A stretch of DNA of 64,000 nucleotides from JAGOTP01 sp964582475 (GCA_964582475.1 CAZOQS010000001.1:62001-126000), one strand, 5' to 3'; positions 39,290 through 48,384 are shown, numbered from the stretch's first letter. Translations and numbers: made by a program. The notes: generated by a model from the letters alone, not told the origin.

Positions 39290-40192
39290 CTAAAGGCTGT
39301 TTTTGAATATAGTTCGTGCCTGTTCGATATCTCGTCCAATCTGTGTGCGAAGTGCTTCAATGTTTTCGAATTTCTGCTCATCTCTTAACCGAGAAACGCA
39401 CTCCACGCGGAGGGTCTGATCGTATAGATCTTGGTTAAAATCCAAAAGATGAACCTCGATCGACCGGCCGGCGGCAAAGGTTGGACGTGTACCAATGTTC
39501 ATGACGCCTTGAGCACTGGTTGTTCCGCCGTTGTTCTGAAGTAGACGCACGCGTACCGCGTAGACACCATCTTTGGGAAGCGCTTCGGTTTGGGTGAGGA
39601 GATTGGCAGTGGCAAATCCGAGCGTCCGTCCACGTCCATCCCCTCGGATGACCTGCCCATCGAAACCAAAGGGACGACCAAGAAGCGTCTCGGCTGTTTT
39701 CAAATCGCCTCCGCGAAGTGCCTGCCGAATACGAGAAGACGAAACGACTTCTCCCTCGATCTGTATTGATGGAACGATTTCAGTACGGTACTTGAAACGC
39801 TGTCCGAGCTCGGTGAGCGTCTCGTGTGTGCCTTCGCGATCCTTCCCGAAACGAAAATCTTGCCCAACGAAAATCGTTCGAATGTTAAAGTGGGCGAGTG
39901 TTGTTTGGATGAACGCTTCTGGGCTGAGTGTAGAAAAGTCGGTCGTGAAGGGTTGTACGATTACCTCATCAAGACCAGCCTCCAACAGGAGCTCGCGTTT
40001 TCGTGCCAAGGTGGTGAGAAGCGGGGGAGCGTGTTCAGGAGAGAGGATGCGGGTCGGATGCGGATCGAACGTGAGTGCGACGGCTTCGCCTCCAAACTGT
40101 TTGGCCGCTTCAATAGCAAGTCGAATCAGCTGCTGATGTCCGCGATGGACGCCATCAAAGTTTCCAATCAGAAGCGCTTTCGGACGAATCAT
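39290..40192 (-). CDS. ribF: Bifunctional riboflavin kinase / FAD synthetase
   Basis: This 300-residue enzyme converts riboflavin to FMN and then to FAD. The N-terminal adenylyltransferase domain has 'ALLIGNFDGVHRGHQQLI' and 'ALTFDPHPTRIL', with 'VSSSRIRQALRGGDLKTAETLLGRPF' closing it near 160-190. The C-terminal kinase domain has 'GDGRGRTLGFATANL' and 'PKDGVYAVRV' and 'MNIGTRPTF'. Both domains are complete. The ATG at 40192 was chosen because the longer open frame upstream has no family similarity. A promoter precedes it with a short leader. It needs external riboflavin unless a synthesis pathway lies elsewhere. Confidence 0.95.
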   Translation of the reverse strand: MIRPKALLIGNFDGVHRGHQQLIRLAIEAAKQFGGEAVALTFDPHPTRILSPEHAPPLLTTLARKRELLLEAGLDEVIVQPFTTDFSTLSPEAFIQTTLAHFNIRTIFVGQDFRFGKDREGTHETLTELGQRFKYRTEIVPSIQIEGEVVSSSRIRQALRGGDLKTAETLLGRPFGFDGQVIRGDGRGRTLGFATANLLTQTEALPKDGVYAVRVRLLQNNGGTTSAQGVMNIGTRPTFAAGRSIEVHLLDFNQDLYDQTLRVECVSRLRDEQKFENIEALRTQIGRDIEQARTIFKNSL

Positions 40193-40199
40193 GTTGCAT

Positions 40200-40228
40200 A
40201 CCCTAAACGCGTCACCGGAACACGTCAA
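40200..40228 (-). promoter_or_regulatory. Promoter of ribF
   Basis: On the minus strand TTGACG (40228-40223) and TAGGGT (40205-40200) are 17 bp apart. The start codon follows 7 bases later. No FMN riboswitch is present. Confidence 0.5.
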
Positions 40229-40295
40229 AATTAGCAGGGGTGTCTTTTTTCGTCGTCTGTCGTTAGGATGGAGTCTATAGTTCTCAACTACTCTT

Positions 40296-40490
40296 ATGGA
40301 CGGCACGATTCGCAAAGATATCCAACCTGGACTCATGGTGGCGATTGTCCAAAAACAGGACCAACCAACGGGGAAATTGACCCAAGGATTTGTGAAAGAT
40401 CTTCTCACGAGCGCACCCGTTCATCCTCGCGGGATTAAGGTACGACTCGAAACAGGGGAAGTAGGGCGCGTTCAGTATATCCTTGGGTAG
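40296..40490 (+). CDS. ywbE: YwbE family protein
   Basis: This 64-residue protein matches the YwbE/DUF2196 family almost throughout: 'IRKDIQPGLMVAIVQKQDQPTGKLTQGFVKDLLT' followed by 'PRGIKVRLETGEVGRVQYI'. The family is small, widespread and of unknown function; the fold is a beta barrel likely to contact RNA or protein. It is divergent from ribF and convergent with the GH3 gene, with 10 bases between stops. Nothing in its context suggests a specific role. Confidence 0.92.
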   Translation: MDGTIRKDIQPGLMVAIVQKQDQPTGKLTQGFVKDLLTSAPVHPRGIKVRLETGEVGRVQYILG

Positions 40491-40500
40491 CACTGATCGA

Positions 40501-42333
40501 TTAACGATAAGGTTTCCAGGAAACAGGGAGCGTCGCGGTATACGGAGAGAGCCCGAATAACGCATCTGCGACGCCTTGTCCTTCGCTTCCGGGGAGCCAC
40601 GCAGCGACGATCGCATCCCAGGTGTTGGCTTCTGTTGGGAGTGTGAGCGCTCTTCCAGAGATGATGACCACGACGAGTTTTTTACTTCGCGCTCTCACCT
40701 TTTTGATGGTTTGGAGATCCTCTTCTGTTAAGCGCGGATCGGCATTGTCACCCACGCCTTCGGCATAGGGCTTTTCTCCGACAACAACGATTCCAATATC
40801 TGCGAGATCTTTGTTTGGCCCGAATTCACCAGAGGAATTATAAGAAACTTGGGTTGTTGGTGTTACGAGGCGTTTGATTCCTTCAAGAACGGTTGTTCCT
40901 GGGATGCTATTTCCCTCAATGCCTTGCCATTCGATCGTCCAGCCTCCCGATTGTCGACCTATGTTATGTGCGGCCGATCCAGCGACAAGAATACGACGCG
41001 CAGAGCGCGGAAGAGGAAGCGTGCGCTTTTTATTTTCCAAAAGCGTCTGTGATTTTCGCACGGCTTCACGCGCAATGTCGTGATGGGCGTCACTTCCAAT
41101 CACGGAGAGTCCTTCAGGGGTTGCTGCGGGACGATCGAACAGTCCTACCTTAAACTTCGCTGTCAGGATCCGGCGAACGGCATCGTTCAGTCGCTCCTCG
41201 GAGACATCACCTTTCGTAAGCGCCTGCTCCATGTCGGTTATGAACAACTTGTACTCAAAAGGCAGCATGGCCATGTCGATGCCGGCATTGATTCCCATCA
41301 CAGTTGCGGTATAGCGATCTTCGGACAGAGAGTAGAGACCATACCAGTCAGAGACGACAATGCCTTGAAATCCGAGTTCTTTCTTCAATAGATCGGTGAG
41401 GAGCTGGCGGTGGCCAGAAAGCTTTTCCCCATTCCAACTATTGAGTCCCGCCATAATTACCAATGCCCCCGCGTCGATCGCTTTTTTAAATGGCTCGATG
41501 TGGTCTGCACGCAATTGTTGTTCATTGAGTACTACGTCTCCTTGGTCTAATTGGTAGCTCTTGTTGGCTGAGCTGTCCCAGGTTGTCGCGCCGTTTCCGA
41601 CGAAGTGTTTGGGAGTGGCGAGGGCGGTAAGATGACCGTTCTCTTCTTTTTGCGTTCCGCGAATAAAGGCGACACCAAGAGTCGCGGCGGTCTTTGGATC
41701 TGAGCCGAAGGTCTCGTAGACACGTCCCCAGCGTTGGTCTTGGGGGATATCAAGGGAAGGAGCGTAGTTCCAATAAATTCCGGTAGCCGTCATTTCTTTC
41801 GTGGTTGCTTTCGCGACTCGTTCAACGAGACCTGGGTCGTGACTGGCAGCAAGTCCGATCGCGTGTGGGAAGATTGTCGCGCCTTGAACGCCTCCATGTC
41901 CATGAATCGCATCGATTCCATAGAGCAAGGGGATGCCGAGACAGGTCTCTTGGGCTTTTGCCTGATACTCGTTGACCATCGTAAGCCAATCGAGAGGGGT
42001 ATTGGTGGCTGGTCGAGAGCCAGAACCACTGAGCAGCGCGCCAAGCGTGTAATCACGAATGTCATTGATGTTTTGAAGCCCGTTTTTTTCGATTAATGCC
42101 AATTGCCCAATTTTTTCTCGTTGCGTCATGCGTCCCATCAGATCGTTCACACGTTCGTCTACGGCGAGCATTGCATTTTGATAGGGGGCGTTCGTTGGAT
42201 GACAGCGCTGTTCAACGGCGCTTACGGAAGATTCTCGCCTTGAAAGAAAAAACGTAAATAGACCCGCAACTACGAGCAGGGGGATGAGCAAAAAAAGCAG
42301 ATTCATTTTGGACGGGATTTTTGTTTGGGACAT
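40501..42333 (-). CDS. Membrane-anchored glycoside hydrolase family 3 (beta-glucosidase/N-acetylglucosaminidase-like)
   Basis: This 610-residue protein is an exported GH3 enzyme held by one N-terminal helix (about 11-28). The (beta/alpha)8 domain starts at 'VNDLMGRMTQREKIGQLALI' and includes 'GIPLLYGIDAIHGHGGVQGATIFPHAIGLAA', 'TPKHFVGNGATTWD' and the nucleophile aspartate near 329 in 'GIVVSDWYGL'. The second alpha/beta domain (about 430-605) has 'VVVGEKPYAEGVGDNADPRLTEED'. The motifs are those of beta-glucosidases rather than NagZ. Starts at 42369 (GTG), 42333 and 42306 are all possible; TATACT at 42394-42389 on the minus strand supports one of the first two. Confidence 0.9.
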   Translation of the reverse strand: MSQTKIPSKMNLLFLLIPLLVVAGLFTFFLSRRESSVSAVEQRCHPTNAPYQNAMLAVDERVNDLMGRMTQREKIGQLALIEKNGLQNINDIRDYTLGALLSGSGSRPATNTPLDWLTMVNEYQAKAQETCLGIPLLYGIDAIHGHGGVQGATIFPHAIGLAASHDPGLVERVAKATTKEMTATGIYWNYAPSLDIPQDQRWGRVYETFGSDPKTAATLGVAFIRGTQKEENGHLTALATPKHFVGNGATTWDSSANKSYQLDQGDVVLNEQQLRADHIEPFKKAIDAGALVIMAGLNSWNGEKLSGHRQLLTDLLKKELGFQGIVVSDWYGLYSLSEDRYTATVMGINAGIDMAMLPFEYKLFITDMEQALTKGDVSEERLNDAVRRILTAKFKVGLFDRPAATPEGLSVIGSDAHHDIAREAVRKSQTLLENKKRTLPLPRSARRILVAGSAAHNIGRQSGGWTIEWQGIEGNSIPGTTVLEGIKRLVTPTTQVSYNSSGEFGPNKDLADIGIVVVGEKPYAEGVGDNADPRLTEEDLQTIKKVRARSKKLVVVIISGRALTLPTEANTWDAIVAAWLPGSEGQGVADALFGLSPYTATLPVSWKPYR

Positions 42334-42431
42334 GGAGGTACTGAGAGATCGAGTTAACCATGGTCTCACCTTGGGGCCTAGGTGGCCAGTATACAGTTCG
42401 GTCGTTTTGTTGCTAGTCTACGAGTATTTCT

Positions 42432-43532
42432 ATGAAGATTCTCATTATCCAGGACCGGTTTCAGTTTCGCGGAGGAGGAGAGCGTCTGGTCTTGGATTTA
42501 GCGAAGAGTCTGAACGCAGACATTTTGACAGAGTACTGGACCAAGGAAACATTTGATCGATCCGAGGCGCCAGGCAAGATCTTTGTGCTCGATGAAGGCG
42601 AAGCGCCGATGATTGTCTGGCGTTATTTCCGGGCACAGTGGAACTTCTGGTGGAAAACGCGGAAAATCATCTCGGAGTATGATGTAGTGATCTTTTCTGG
42701 GAACAACTGTCTTTCCGCAGCCCTTATTCCGCTGCCAAAACAAAAGCGTATCTATTACTGCCATACGCCGGTGCGTTACGTGTATGACTTGCTCGCGCAT
42801 CGTCGGCAAGAAGAACCGTCCCCGGTTAAGCGCTTCTTTTATTACGATCTTGGGAAGTGGCTGATTCGTACGATCTATAATTTAGGCCTCTCACGCATGC
42901 CAACCATCGTGACGAACTCGCAAGCGGTACATGATCGTCTCAAGACGTACTGTCAACGTGAGTCACATATTGTGTATCCACCGGTTCGGACGGATTTGTT
43001 TACTTGGATTAGCCAGGGGCGATATTATCTTTCATTTGCTCGTCTGGATCCGCTGAAGCGTATCGATCGTATTGTGAAAGCCTTCCAGCAGATGCCGACG
43101 CGCAAGCTGGTTATTGCATCGAGTGGTCCGTGTGAAAAAGAATTACGTGAAATGGCGAAGGACTATCCAAATATTACGATCTTGGGTCGCGTCGAGGATG
43201 CGAAGCTGAAAGAGCTTGTAGGCTCCTGCGTGGCCACAATTTACATTCCGATTAACGAAGACTTTGGGATGTCGCCGCTTGAAGGAATGTCTGCAGGGAA
43301 GCCATGTATCGGCGTTGATGAAGGGGGATTACGCGAAACGATTATTCCTGGAAAAACAGGAGCTCTCATTCCAAAAGCGTGTGAGATCGAAGATCTTGTT
43401 TCTGCGGTCGAACAGCTGACGCCAGAGGTCGCCTTGCCGATGCGGGCTGATTGCGAAGCGCAGGCCAAAAAATTTGATGTGAAGGTTTTTGCAGAAAAAA
43501 TGCGTGCTCTCGTGTATGAAACTTGCGATTGA
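42432..43532 (+). CDS. Glycosyltransferase family 4
   Basis: This 366-residue GT-B enzyme transfers a sugar from a nucleotide donor, probably in surface glycan synthesis. The N-terminal 'MKILIIQDRFQFRGGGERLVLDLAKSL' has the glycine loop of acceptor-side domains. The C-terminal domain has 'YYLSFARLDPLKRIDRIVKAFQQMP', 'ITILGRVEDAKLKELVGSC' and the donor-binding 'PINEDFGMSPLEGMSAGKPCIGVDEGG' with the E-x7-E pattern. The product cannot be identified from sequence. It overlaps the next glycosyltransferase by 17 bases, so the pair is translated together. Confidence 0.93.
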   Translation: MKILIIQDRFQFRGGGERLVLDLAKSLNADILTEYWTKETFDRSEAPGKIFVLDEGEAPMIVWRYFRAQWNFWWKTRKIISEYDVVIFSGNNCLSAALIPLPKQKRIYYCHTPVRYVYDLLAHRRQEEPSPVKRFFYYDLGKWLIRTIYNLGLSRMPTIVTNSQAVHDRLKTYCQRESHIVYPPVRTDLFTWISQGRYYLSFARLDPLKRIDRIVKAFQQMPTRKLVIASSGPCEKELREMAKDYPNITILGRVEDAKLKELVGSCVATIYIPINEDFGMSPLEGMSAGKPCIGVDEGGLRETIIPGKTGALIPKACEIEDLVSAVEQLTPEVALPMRADCEAQAKKFDVKVFAEKMRALVYETCD

Positions 43533-44568
43533 CGCCTCGCGCAGCATCGACCGCGTGCAGAAAACCGGGGTCGAGGTCGTGAGTGATGCGCTCCTAAAAA
43601 CGCTCGAAGCGACGTGTCCGGCGGATGTTGAGATTAAATACTACACACCAGAATACATTCCCTGGCTGCCTCGCGAAAAACAGCGCATTCTTCCCTTTGG
43701 GCGTTTTTGGACGATTATTCATTTCTCTTGGGCGCTTTGGAAAGATCGGCCAGACGCATTGTTTGTTCCGGTTCATAACCTGCCTTCCTGGTTACCAAAA
43801 CGAGTGGTCCGCATTATCCACGATATCTCTTCTTTCCGAACGCCCGATGCTTACGCGCTCAAAGAGCGTTTGTTGATCTCACGTGATGTCCGAAGATCGC
43901 GAACCGCTTGTCAGAAGGTGATTGTTCCAACGGAGGCAGTGAAACAAGATTTGATAACGCTCGCTCAATTCCCACCGGACAAGATTATTCCAACCGGTTG
44001 GGCCTTGGATGAGTCAACGATTCTGCCTGAAGACGGAACGATTCCTGATGAGACGAAACCCTATATCTTGTTTATCGGTCGAATTGAGGAAAAGAAAAAC
44101 GTCCATCTCTTGCTCGAAGCGTTTCAGCTCTTTCGGGTAACGCACCCTGACTGGCGTTTAATCTTGGCTGGGAAGCCAGGTCATGGATTTGCAGAGATTG
44201 AACCGTACCTTCAAGCGCCTGGCGTAACCCATCTGGGCTACATCACGAATGAAGAGAAGTGGCGCTTGTTGCGAGGTGCAGCGATCATGGCGATTCCTTC
44301 AAAGGAAGAGGGGTTCTCATTTCCCATGCTCGAAGCGTTCTATGCGGGTGTTCCGGTTGTGGCTTCCGATATCCCGCCGCTCCATGATGTGGGAGGAGGG
44401 GCGTGTATCTACGTTTCTCCGTTGGATGCACAATCGATTCGAGATGGGTTCGTCCAACTCCTAGAGCAGCCGGTACAAGCAGAGGTGAGGATCGCTCTCG
44501 GTCGCGAGAGATTGAAATTATTTCATTGGAAGGCGATTGCGCAGAAAGTATGGGAGGCGCTTCTGTGA
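43516..44568 (+). CDS. Glycosyltransferase family 4
   Basis: This 350-residue GT-B enzyme is related to its upstream neighbour. It opens with 'MKLAIDASRSIDRVQKTGVEVVSDAL', the form seen in mannosyl/rhamnosyl transferases. The donor-side domain has 'PYILFIGRIEEKKNVHLLLEAFQLF' and 'IPSKEEGFSFPMLEAFYAGVPVVASDI' with the E-x7-E residues. The start at 43516 lies inside the end of the previous gene, which supports coupled expression and two successive additions to one glycan. The longer frame beginning at 43489 is less likely. Confidence 0.92.
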   Translation: MKLAIDASRSIDRVQKTGVEVVSDALLKTLEATCPADVEIKYYTPEYIPWLPREKQRILPFGRFWTIIHFSWALWKDRPDALFVPVHNLPSWLPKRVVRIIHDISSFRTPDAYALKERLLISRDVRRSRTACQKVIVPTEAVKQDLITLAQFPPDKIIPTGWALDESTILPEDGTIPDETKPYILFIGRIEEKKNVHLLLEAFQLFRVTHPDWRLILAGKPGHGFAEIEPYLQAPGVTHLGYITNEEKWRLLRGAAIMAIPSKEEGFSFPMLEAFYAGVPVVASDIPPLHDVGGGACIYVSPLDAQSIRDGFVQLLEQPVQAEVRIALGRERLKLFHWKAIAQKVWEALL

Positions 44569-44601
44569 TACGCTGGTTTTTATTCATCGCAGTACCAAAT
44601 T

Positions 44602-45048
44602 ATGTCTAGTCCTGTAGATTTACTCCATTCTCCTGAGGCGGAGCAAGAGCGTAACACGCGTCCTTTTCGTGAGGTCGGAGTGGTCTTTTTAAGGAACTCA
44701 GAGGGTCAGCTATTGATGACGCGTTCACACAAATTCCCCCAGAGCTGGGGAGGGTTTGGCGGAGGTAGGGAGCCGGGAGACGAATCGCTCACCGCGACGG
44801 CCGTAAGAGAGCTACGGGAAGAATCCGGTCTAAGTCTCTCGCCAGAGTCACTCACCTTCGTCCTTGAAACGCCGTACGATTTCGGAGAGGGGAAAGTGCA
44901 TTTTTTTGAAGCGATGATCCCATCTGATGCAGCGTTCACGCTCAATGAACAAGAGATCGCAGAAATACGTTGGATGAGCCTAAGCGAGGCTTTGTCGGTA
45001 CCGGTCTTTCCCGCGACAGATGCTTGTTTAAAACGGTTTCTTGCTTAG
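44602..45048 (+). CDS. Nudix hydrolase
   Basis: This 148-residue protein has a complete Nudix box, G55-x5-E61-x7-REL-R-EE-S-G76 ('GREPGDESLTATAVRELREESG'), so it should cleave a nucleoside diphosphate linked to another group. The N-terminal 20 residues are extra and charged. The C-terminus has the typical 'EIAEIRWMSLSEAL'. The substrate could be a damaged nucleotide or a nucleotide sugar. It follows the glycosyltransferases by 33 bases. Confidence 0.9.
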   Translation: MSSPVDLLHSPEAEQERNTRPFREVGVVFLRNSEGQLLMTRSHKFPQSWGGFGGGREPGDESLTATAVRELREESGLSLSPESLTFVLETPYDFGEGKVHFFEAMIPSDAAFTLNEQEIAEIRWMSLSEALSVPVFPATDACLKRFLA

Positions 45049-45069
45049 GGGGCTAGGGGAGGATACCCT
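45041..45069 (+). promoter_or_regulatory. Promoter inside the end of the Nudix gene
   Basis: TTGCTT (45041-45046) and TACCCT (45064-45069) are 17 bp apart and 7 bases before the ATG at 45077, giving a leaderless message for the DUF3592-like protein. Confidence 0.5.
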
Positions 45070-45076
45070 TTCTATC

Positions 45077-45481
45077 ATGAACCAACCTCCTTCAGCTCCT
45101 CCGTCAAATATGGGCTCTCCCCAGCCGCAAGCGACCAGAAGAGTGCGTTGGCTTCCCGTTCTGATCATGGTGTTGCTTCCATTTGGGATTGTCGCATTAG
45201 GCTTAGGTCAGTTCTGGTGGCCAGAATATCAGCAGAATCAGGTCAAAAAAATCGGGATTCAGACAACGGCGAAGATTATCGCTATTGAGCCAACGGGGAA
45301 TCTCTACAACAATCAGCCACAGGTTTTGTTGACGCTGCTGGTTCATCCGATGCAGGGTGAAGACTTTACCGCTCAAGCCAAAATGGTTGTGAACCAGGTC
45401 TACATTCCACAAGTTCAGCCAGGCGCAACCGTAAAGGTGTATTACGATCCTAACGATCATTCGAAAATCGCCGTCGAATAA
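45077..45481 (+). CDS. Single-pass membrane protein with DUF3592-like domain
   Basis: This 134-residue protein has a proline-rich cytosolic N-terminus (MNQPPSAPPSNMGSPQ), one transmembrane helix (about 25-47) and an extracellular beta domain: 'KKIGIQTTAKIIAIEPTGNLYNNQPQVLLTL' and 'QPGATVKVYYDPNDHSKIAVE'. The ending '.PG..V.V.YDP.....' is the usual end of DUF3592. Function is unknown. Its own promoter lies in the preceding gene; the next Nudix gene starts 9 bases after its stop. Confidence 0.75.
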   Translation: MNQPPSAPPSNMGSPQPQATRRVRWLPVLIMVLLPFGIVALGLGQFWWPEYQQNQVKKIGIQTTAKIIAIEPTGNLYNNQPQVLLTLLVHPMQGEDFTAQAKMVVNQVYIPQVQPGATVKVYYDPNDHSKIAVE

Positions 45482-45490
45482 AAGCACAGT

Positions 45491-45988
45491 ATGTCAGAAG
45501 AAATACTCGACCTCGTGAATGAGCAGGATGAAGTGATCGGAAGCCTTTCTCGGACGGAGATCTATCGCCAGGGTCTTTCAAATTTTCGTGTCGTCCATGC
45601 TTTTATCGTGAACAGTGAAGGAAAGTTGTGGATTCCGCAGCGAACGGCCTTGAAGAAGATCGCTCCAAATGGGTTGGACTATAGTGTTGCGGGTCATGTT
45701 GAGACGGGGGAGTCCTACGAGACCTCATTTCGCCGTGAGACCCAGGAAGAAACGGGAATTGATACAGCGACTGTTCCTTGGAAGGAGTTGGGGAAACTCA
45801 CACCAGCAGATGGGGTGCATTTTTTTGAAATGGTCTATGAGATCCAGACTGACGAAGAACCGGAATACAATCGTACAGATTTTGTTGGGGCGAATTGGTA
45901 CACGCCAGCCGAGGCACTCGAGTTGTTGCAGCTAGGGGGTCCTCATAAGATGGATCTAGCTTTCACTATCGCACGGTTCTATCTATAG
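45491..45988 (+). CDS. Nudix hydrolase, IPP-isomerase-like group
   Basis: This 165-residue protein carries the Nudix box with G68-x5-E74-x7-RE-T-Q-EE-T-G89 ('GHVETGESYETSFRRETQEETG'). The N-terminal 'MSEEILDLVNEQDEVIGSLSRTEIYRQGLSNFRVVHAFIV' is typical of the IDI-like Nudix group, which includes type I isopentenyl diphosphate isomerase and several hydrolases. The catalytic Cys of isomerases is not evident, so hydrolase is more likely. It lies between two membrane-protein genes in a rightward run with small gaps. Confidence 0.85.
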   Translation: MSEEILDLVNEQDEVIGSLSRTEIYRQGLSNFRVVHAFIVNSEGKLWIPQRTALKKIAPNGLDYSVAGHVETGESYETSFRRETQEETGIDTATVPWKELGKLTPADGVHFFEMVYEIQTDEEPEYNRTDFVGANWYTPAEALELLQLGGPHKMDLAFTIARFYL

Positions 45989-45994
45989 GCCTGT

Positions 45995-46858
45995 ATGAGC
46001 ACCGTCTATCGATCAACGATCCGGGTTTTTGTCTTCATGGGATTAGCCCTTTTTTGTTTGTTGGTGACATCGTTGGTCATTCTAACGCCTTGGATGGAGA
46101 CATCTCCACAACTCACGGCTACACCCTCTCCGGCTCTGCAGATGCCACAGGAGCAGGATACGGACGGGAAGTGGCTCGTCGTACGCGAGCTGCCTCTGCC
46201 GGGGGCAATGCTCAAGCAGTTGTGTCGTGGGCGGTATGTGAGCCTTCCCGCGTCAGATCAGACGAAGCATCCCTATTGTTTAGACGAGTTCAAATTAGCG
46301 TCGGTTTCAACGGGGGATGTCGAAGAGTATGAGGTAACGATCATCACGAATCCAGAATCTGGTTCGGGAATTCATTTGTATGAAGCAGAACAGCTGGGTT
46401 TGACGACCGACCCAAACGCTCGTTTACTGATTCGACTAGAAGGTCTGAATGACTGCCAGAGCGAGATGCTAGGTTGTGGCTATAACTATACGATCAAGAT
46501 TGCAGATTTGAAAAAACCAGGCAGCATCCAACATTTCTTGGAGAGTGGTATTCATTCTAAGGATCCCGCAGATTGGAACGAGACCTATACAAAAGGCTTC
46601 GGATTTCTCGGTTTGTGTGATGGGGGTTGTATTCCTGAACCGATCTATGGATGGAATGTGAAAGATGGGAAGCTCGTTGCACTCACAGATGAAGAGGTGT
46701 ACTTAAGCCCCGACCACTACGAGGGGCGCGCTCCGGATTTTAAAGATGATCCCTATACCCATTGGGGAGAGGTGAAGTGGATTGATAACTCGCACATCGA
46801 GGCCGAGCTAATCGACCAACGGGGGAAGATCAAGAAGATCCGTCGAGAGGTGAAGTAG
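45995..46858 (+). CDS. Hypothetical membrane-anchored protein (287 aa)
   Basis: I do not recognise it. A basic start (MSTVYRSTIRVF) and one transmembrane helix (about 11-33) are followed by a Thr/Pro-rich linker and an extracellular domain with 'LCRGRYVSLPASDQTKHPYCLDEF', 'LNDCQSEMLGCGYNYTI' and 'GFLGLCDGGCIPEPIYGWNVKDGK'. The six or so cysteines are probably disulfide-bonded. It starts 6 bases after the Nudix gene. Its last 29 bases overlap the convergent gene at 46830. Confidence 0.65.
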   Translation: MSTVYRSTIRVFVFMGLALFCLLVTSLVILTPWMETSPQLTATPSPALQMPQEQDTDGKWLVVRELPLPGAMLKQLCRGRYVSLPASDQTKHPYCLDEFKLASVSTGDVEEYEVTIITNPESGSGIHLYEAEQLGLTTDPNARLLIRLEGLNDCQSEMLGCGYNYTIKIADLKKPGSIQHFLESGIHSKDPADWNETYTKGFGFLGLCDGGCIPEPIYGWNVKDGKLVALTDEEVYLSPDHYEGRAPDFKDDPYTHWGEVKWIDNSHIEAELIDQRGKIKKIRREVK

Positions 46859-47384
46859 CGCCGTTTTTTAACGCTTCCTTGAACGACAAAATATCAAAGT
46901 AAGGGAGGATCAGATCGTAATCGTATTGTTTGAGTAGACCGTAGGTCTGGTTCATTGGAAAGAGGAAGTAGCTGTTTCCTGGGTACAGTTGTTGAAAAAG
47001 CGAGCCAATGTGCAAACGGACTTGAGCGAACTCTGCGGAAAAAATAGTTGCCGAATACTCTTCGAGCGCCTCTGTGTAGGTGTGAGCAGAGCGATCGCCG
47101 TTGAGCGCTTGCTTGAGTTCGGCGCGCGGAATGAGGCTCGCAAAAGCGAGTTTCACCGGAATTCCATTAATGTCGCTTCCAGTGACGAACCGCCCCATGC
47201 GAATCTGCCACGGGGCATTGTGAATCGTAGTTGCGCCATTCAACGTGACCCAGTGCTCTGTGCCTGTATAGCTCGCAACAAGGGCGTTGTCGGCTGTGAC
47301 AAAATCACGGTTCACCGCCTCATCAAGTGTTTTATACTCGGATGTCTGGATGAGCTGGTCTAGTAGCTCGAGTGGGCTATTCAT
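46830..47384 (-). CDS. Hypothetical soluble protein (184 aa)
   Basis: I do not recognise it. It appears alpha/beta and cytosolic: 'DQLIQTSEYKTLDEAVNRDFVTADNALVASYTGTEHWVTLNGATTIHNAPWQIRMG' and then 'FAQVRLHIGSLFQQLYPGNSYFLFPMNQTYGLLKQYDYDLILPYFDILSFK'. There are no catalytic motifs that I can point to. The 3' end overlaps the convergent upstream gene by 29 bases, which is common in compact genomes. It is divergent from the Gmad2-GerMN gene. Confidence 0.65.
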   Translation of the reverse strand: MNSPLELLDQLIQTSEYKTLDEAVNRDFVTADNALVASYTGTEHWVTLNGATTIHNAPWQIRMGRFVTGSDINGIPVKLAFASLIPRAELKQALNGDRSAHTYTEALEEYSATIFSAEFAQVRLHIGSLFQQLYPGNSYFLFPMNQTYGLLKQYDYDLILPYFDILSFKEALKNGATSPLDGSS

Positions 47385-47462
47385 GGGAGGAAGTGTGGCA
47401 TTTTTCGTAATCGTCGGTCAAAAAGGTTGCGTATTCTTGGGGATAGAGTTTAATGAAGATAT

Positions 47463-48368
47463 ATGTCCAATACACAAAAAATGACGTTAGTAGGATTGAC
47501 GGTCCTCTTTCTTCTTGTGGGTGGATTAGCCGTCTCAAAGAACCAAGAGGCATCTGTCCCCCCGCCTCCTCCGACAAGTACATCTACCACTCCGCTTCCG
47601 GCAACGTCTACGCCAGACATGAGTAACTTCATTCGCGTAACGACGCCTGTAAAAGATCAGTTGGTGCGGAGCCCGTTACTGATTCAGGGGGAGGCGCGTG
47701 GTACCTGGTATTTTGAAGCGTCCTTTCCCGTAAAGCTGTTCGACGCGAACGGACTTCAGCTTGCGATCTTGCCTGTACAAGCGGAAGGGGAATGGATGAC
47801 GGAAAATTTTGTTCCCTTCAAAGCGGAGATGCGCTTTGCAATCCCAACCACAGAGACAGGAACGCTTGTTCTTGAGAATGATAATCCATCCGGATTGCCA
47901 GAGCTCTCCAAGGAATACCGTATTCCTGTACGTTTTGATCGCAGCGCCCCAGCAACATCAACGGTCGAACAGCGGACAATAAAACTGTATTATTATAACC
48001 CAAAAAAGGATACAGATGCTTCAGGAAATATTCTTTGCTCGGCGAAGGGTTTAGTCGAAGTAGAACGGACGATTCCTCGCACCCAGGCGGTTATTCGGGA
48101 TGGGGTTGAACAGCTATTGAAAGGTGAGCTTACGGCCGCAGAGCGCGCCCAAGGGATCACGACAGAGTTTCCTCTCCCGGGTGTCGCGTTGAAGCTCGCT
48201 GTGTTGAAGGACCAGGCCCTTACTCTGACATTCGCTGACCCCAGCAACCGAACAGGTGGGGGATCGTGTCGCGTGTCGATCTTGCGGAGTCAGATTGAAG
48301 CGACAGCGAAACAATTTGGGGGAGTTGAGACGATAACGTTCCTACCAGAAGAGACGTTTCAGCCGTAA
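47463..48368 (+). CDS. Membrane-anchored Gmad2-GerMN protein
   Basis: This 301-residue protein has an N-terminal anchor (about 8-25), a Pro/Thr/Ser-rich linker (PPPPPTSTSTTPLPATSTP), a Gmad2 immunoglobulin-like domain (about 58-150: 'VTTPVKDQLVRSPLLIQGEARGTWYFEASFPVKLFD', 'WMTENFVPFKAEM') and a GerMN domain (about 170-290: 'TIKLYYYNPKKDTDASG'). These two domains are known from sporulation and germination proteins of Firmicutes, but recur on the surface of Patescibacteria, which do not sporulate. A role in binding the envelope is likely, not shown. Confidence 0.88.
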   Translation: MSNTQKMTLVGLTVLFLLVGGLAVSKNQEASVPPPPPTSTSTTPLPATSTPDMSNFIRVTTPVKDQLVRSPLLIQGEARGTWYFEASFPVKLFDANGLQLAILPVQAEGEWMTENFVPFKAEMRFAIPTTETGTLVLENDNPSGLPELSKEYRIPVRFDRSAPATSTVEQRTIKLYYYNPKKDTDASGNILCSAKGLVEVERTIPRTQAVIRDGVEQLLKGELTAAERAQGITTEFPLPGVALKLAVLKDQALTLTFADPSNRTGGGSCRVSILRSQIEATAKQFGGVETITFLPEETFQP

Positions 48369-48384
48369 AACAATTAAAACCTAA

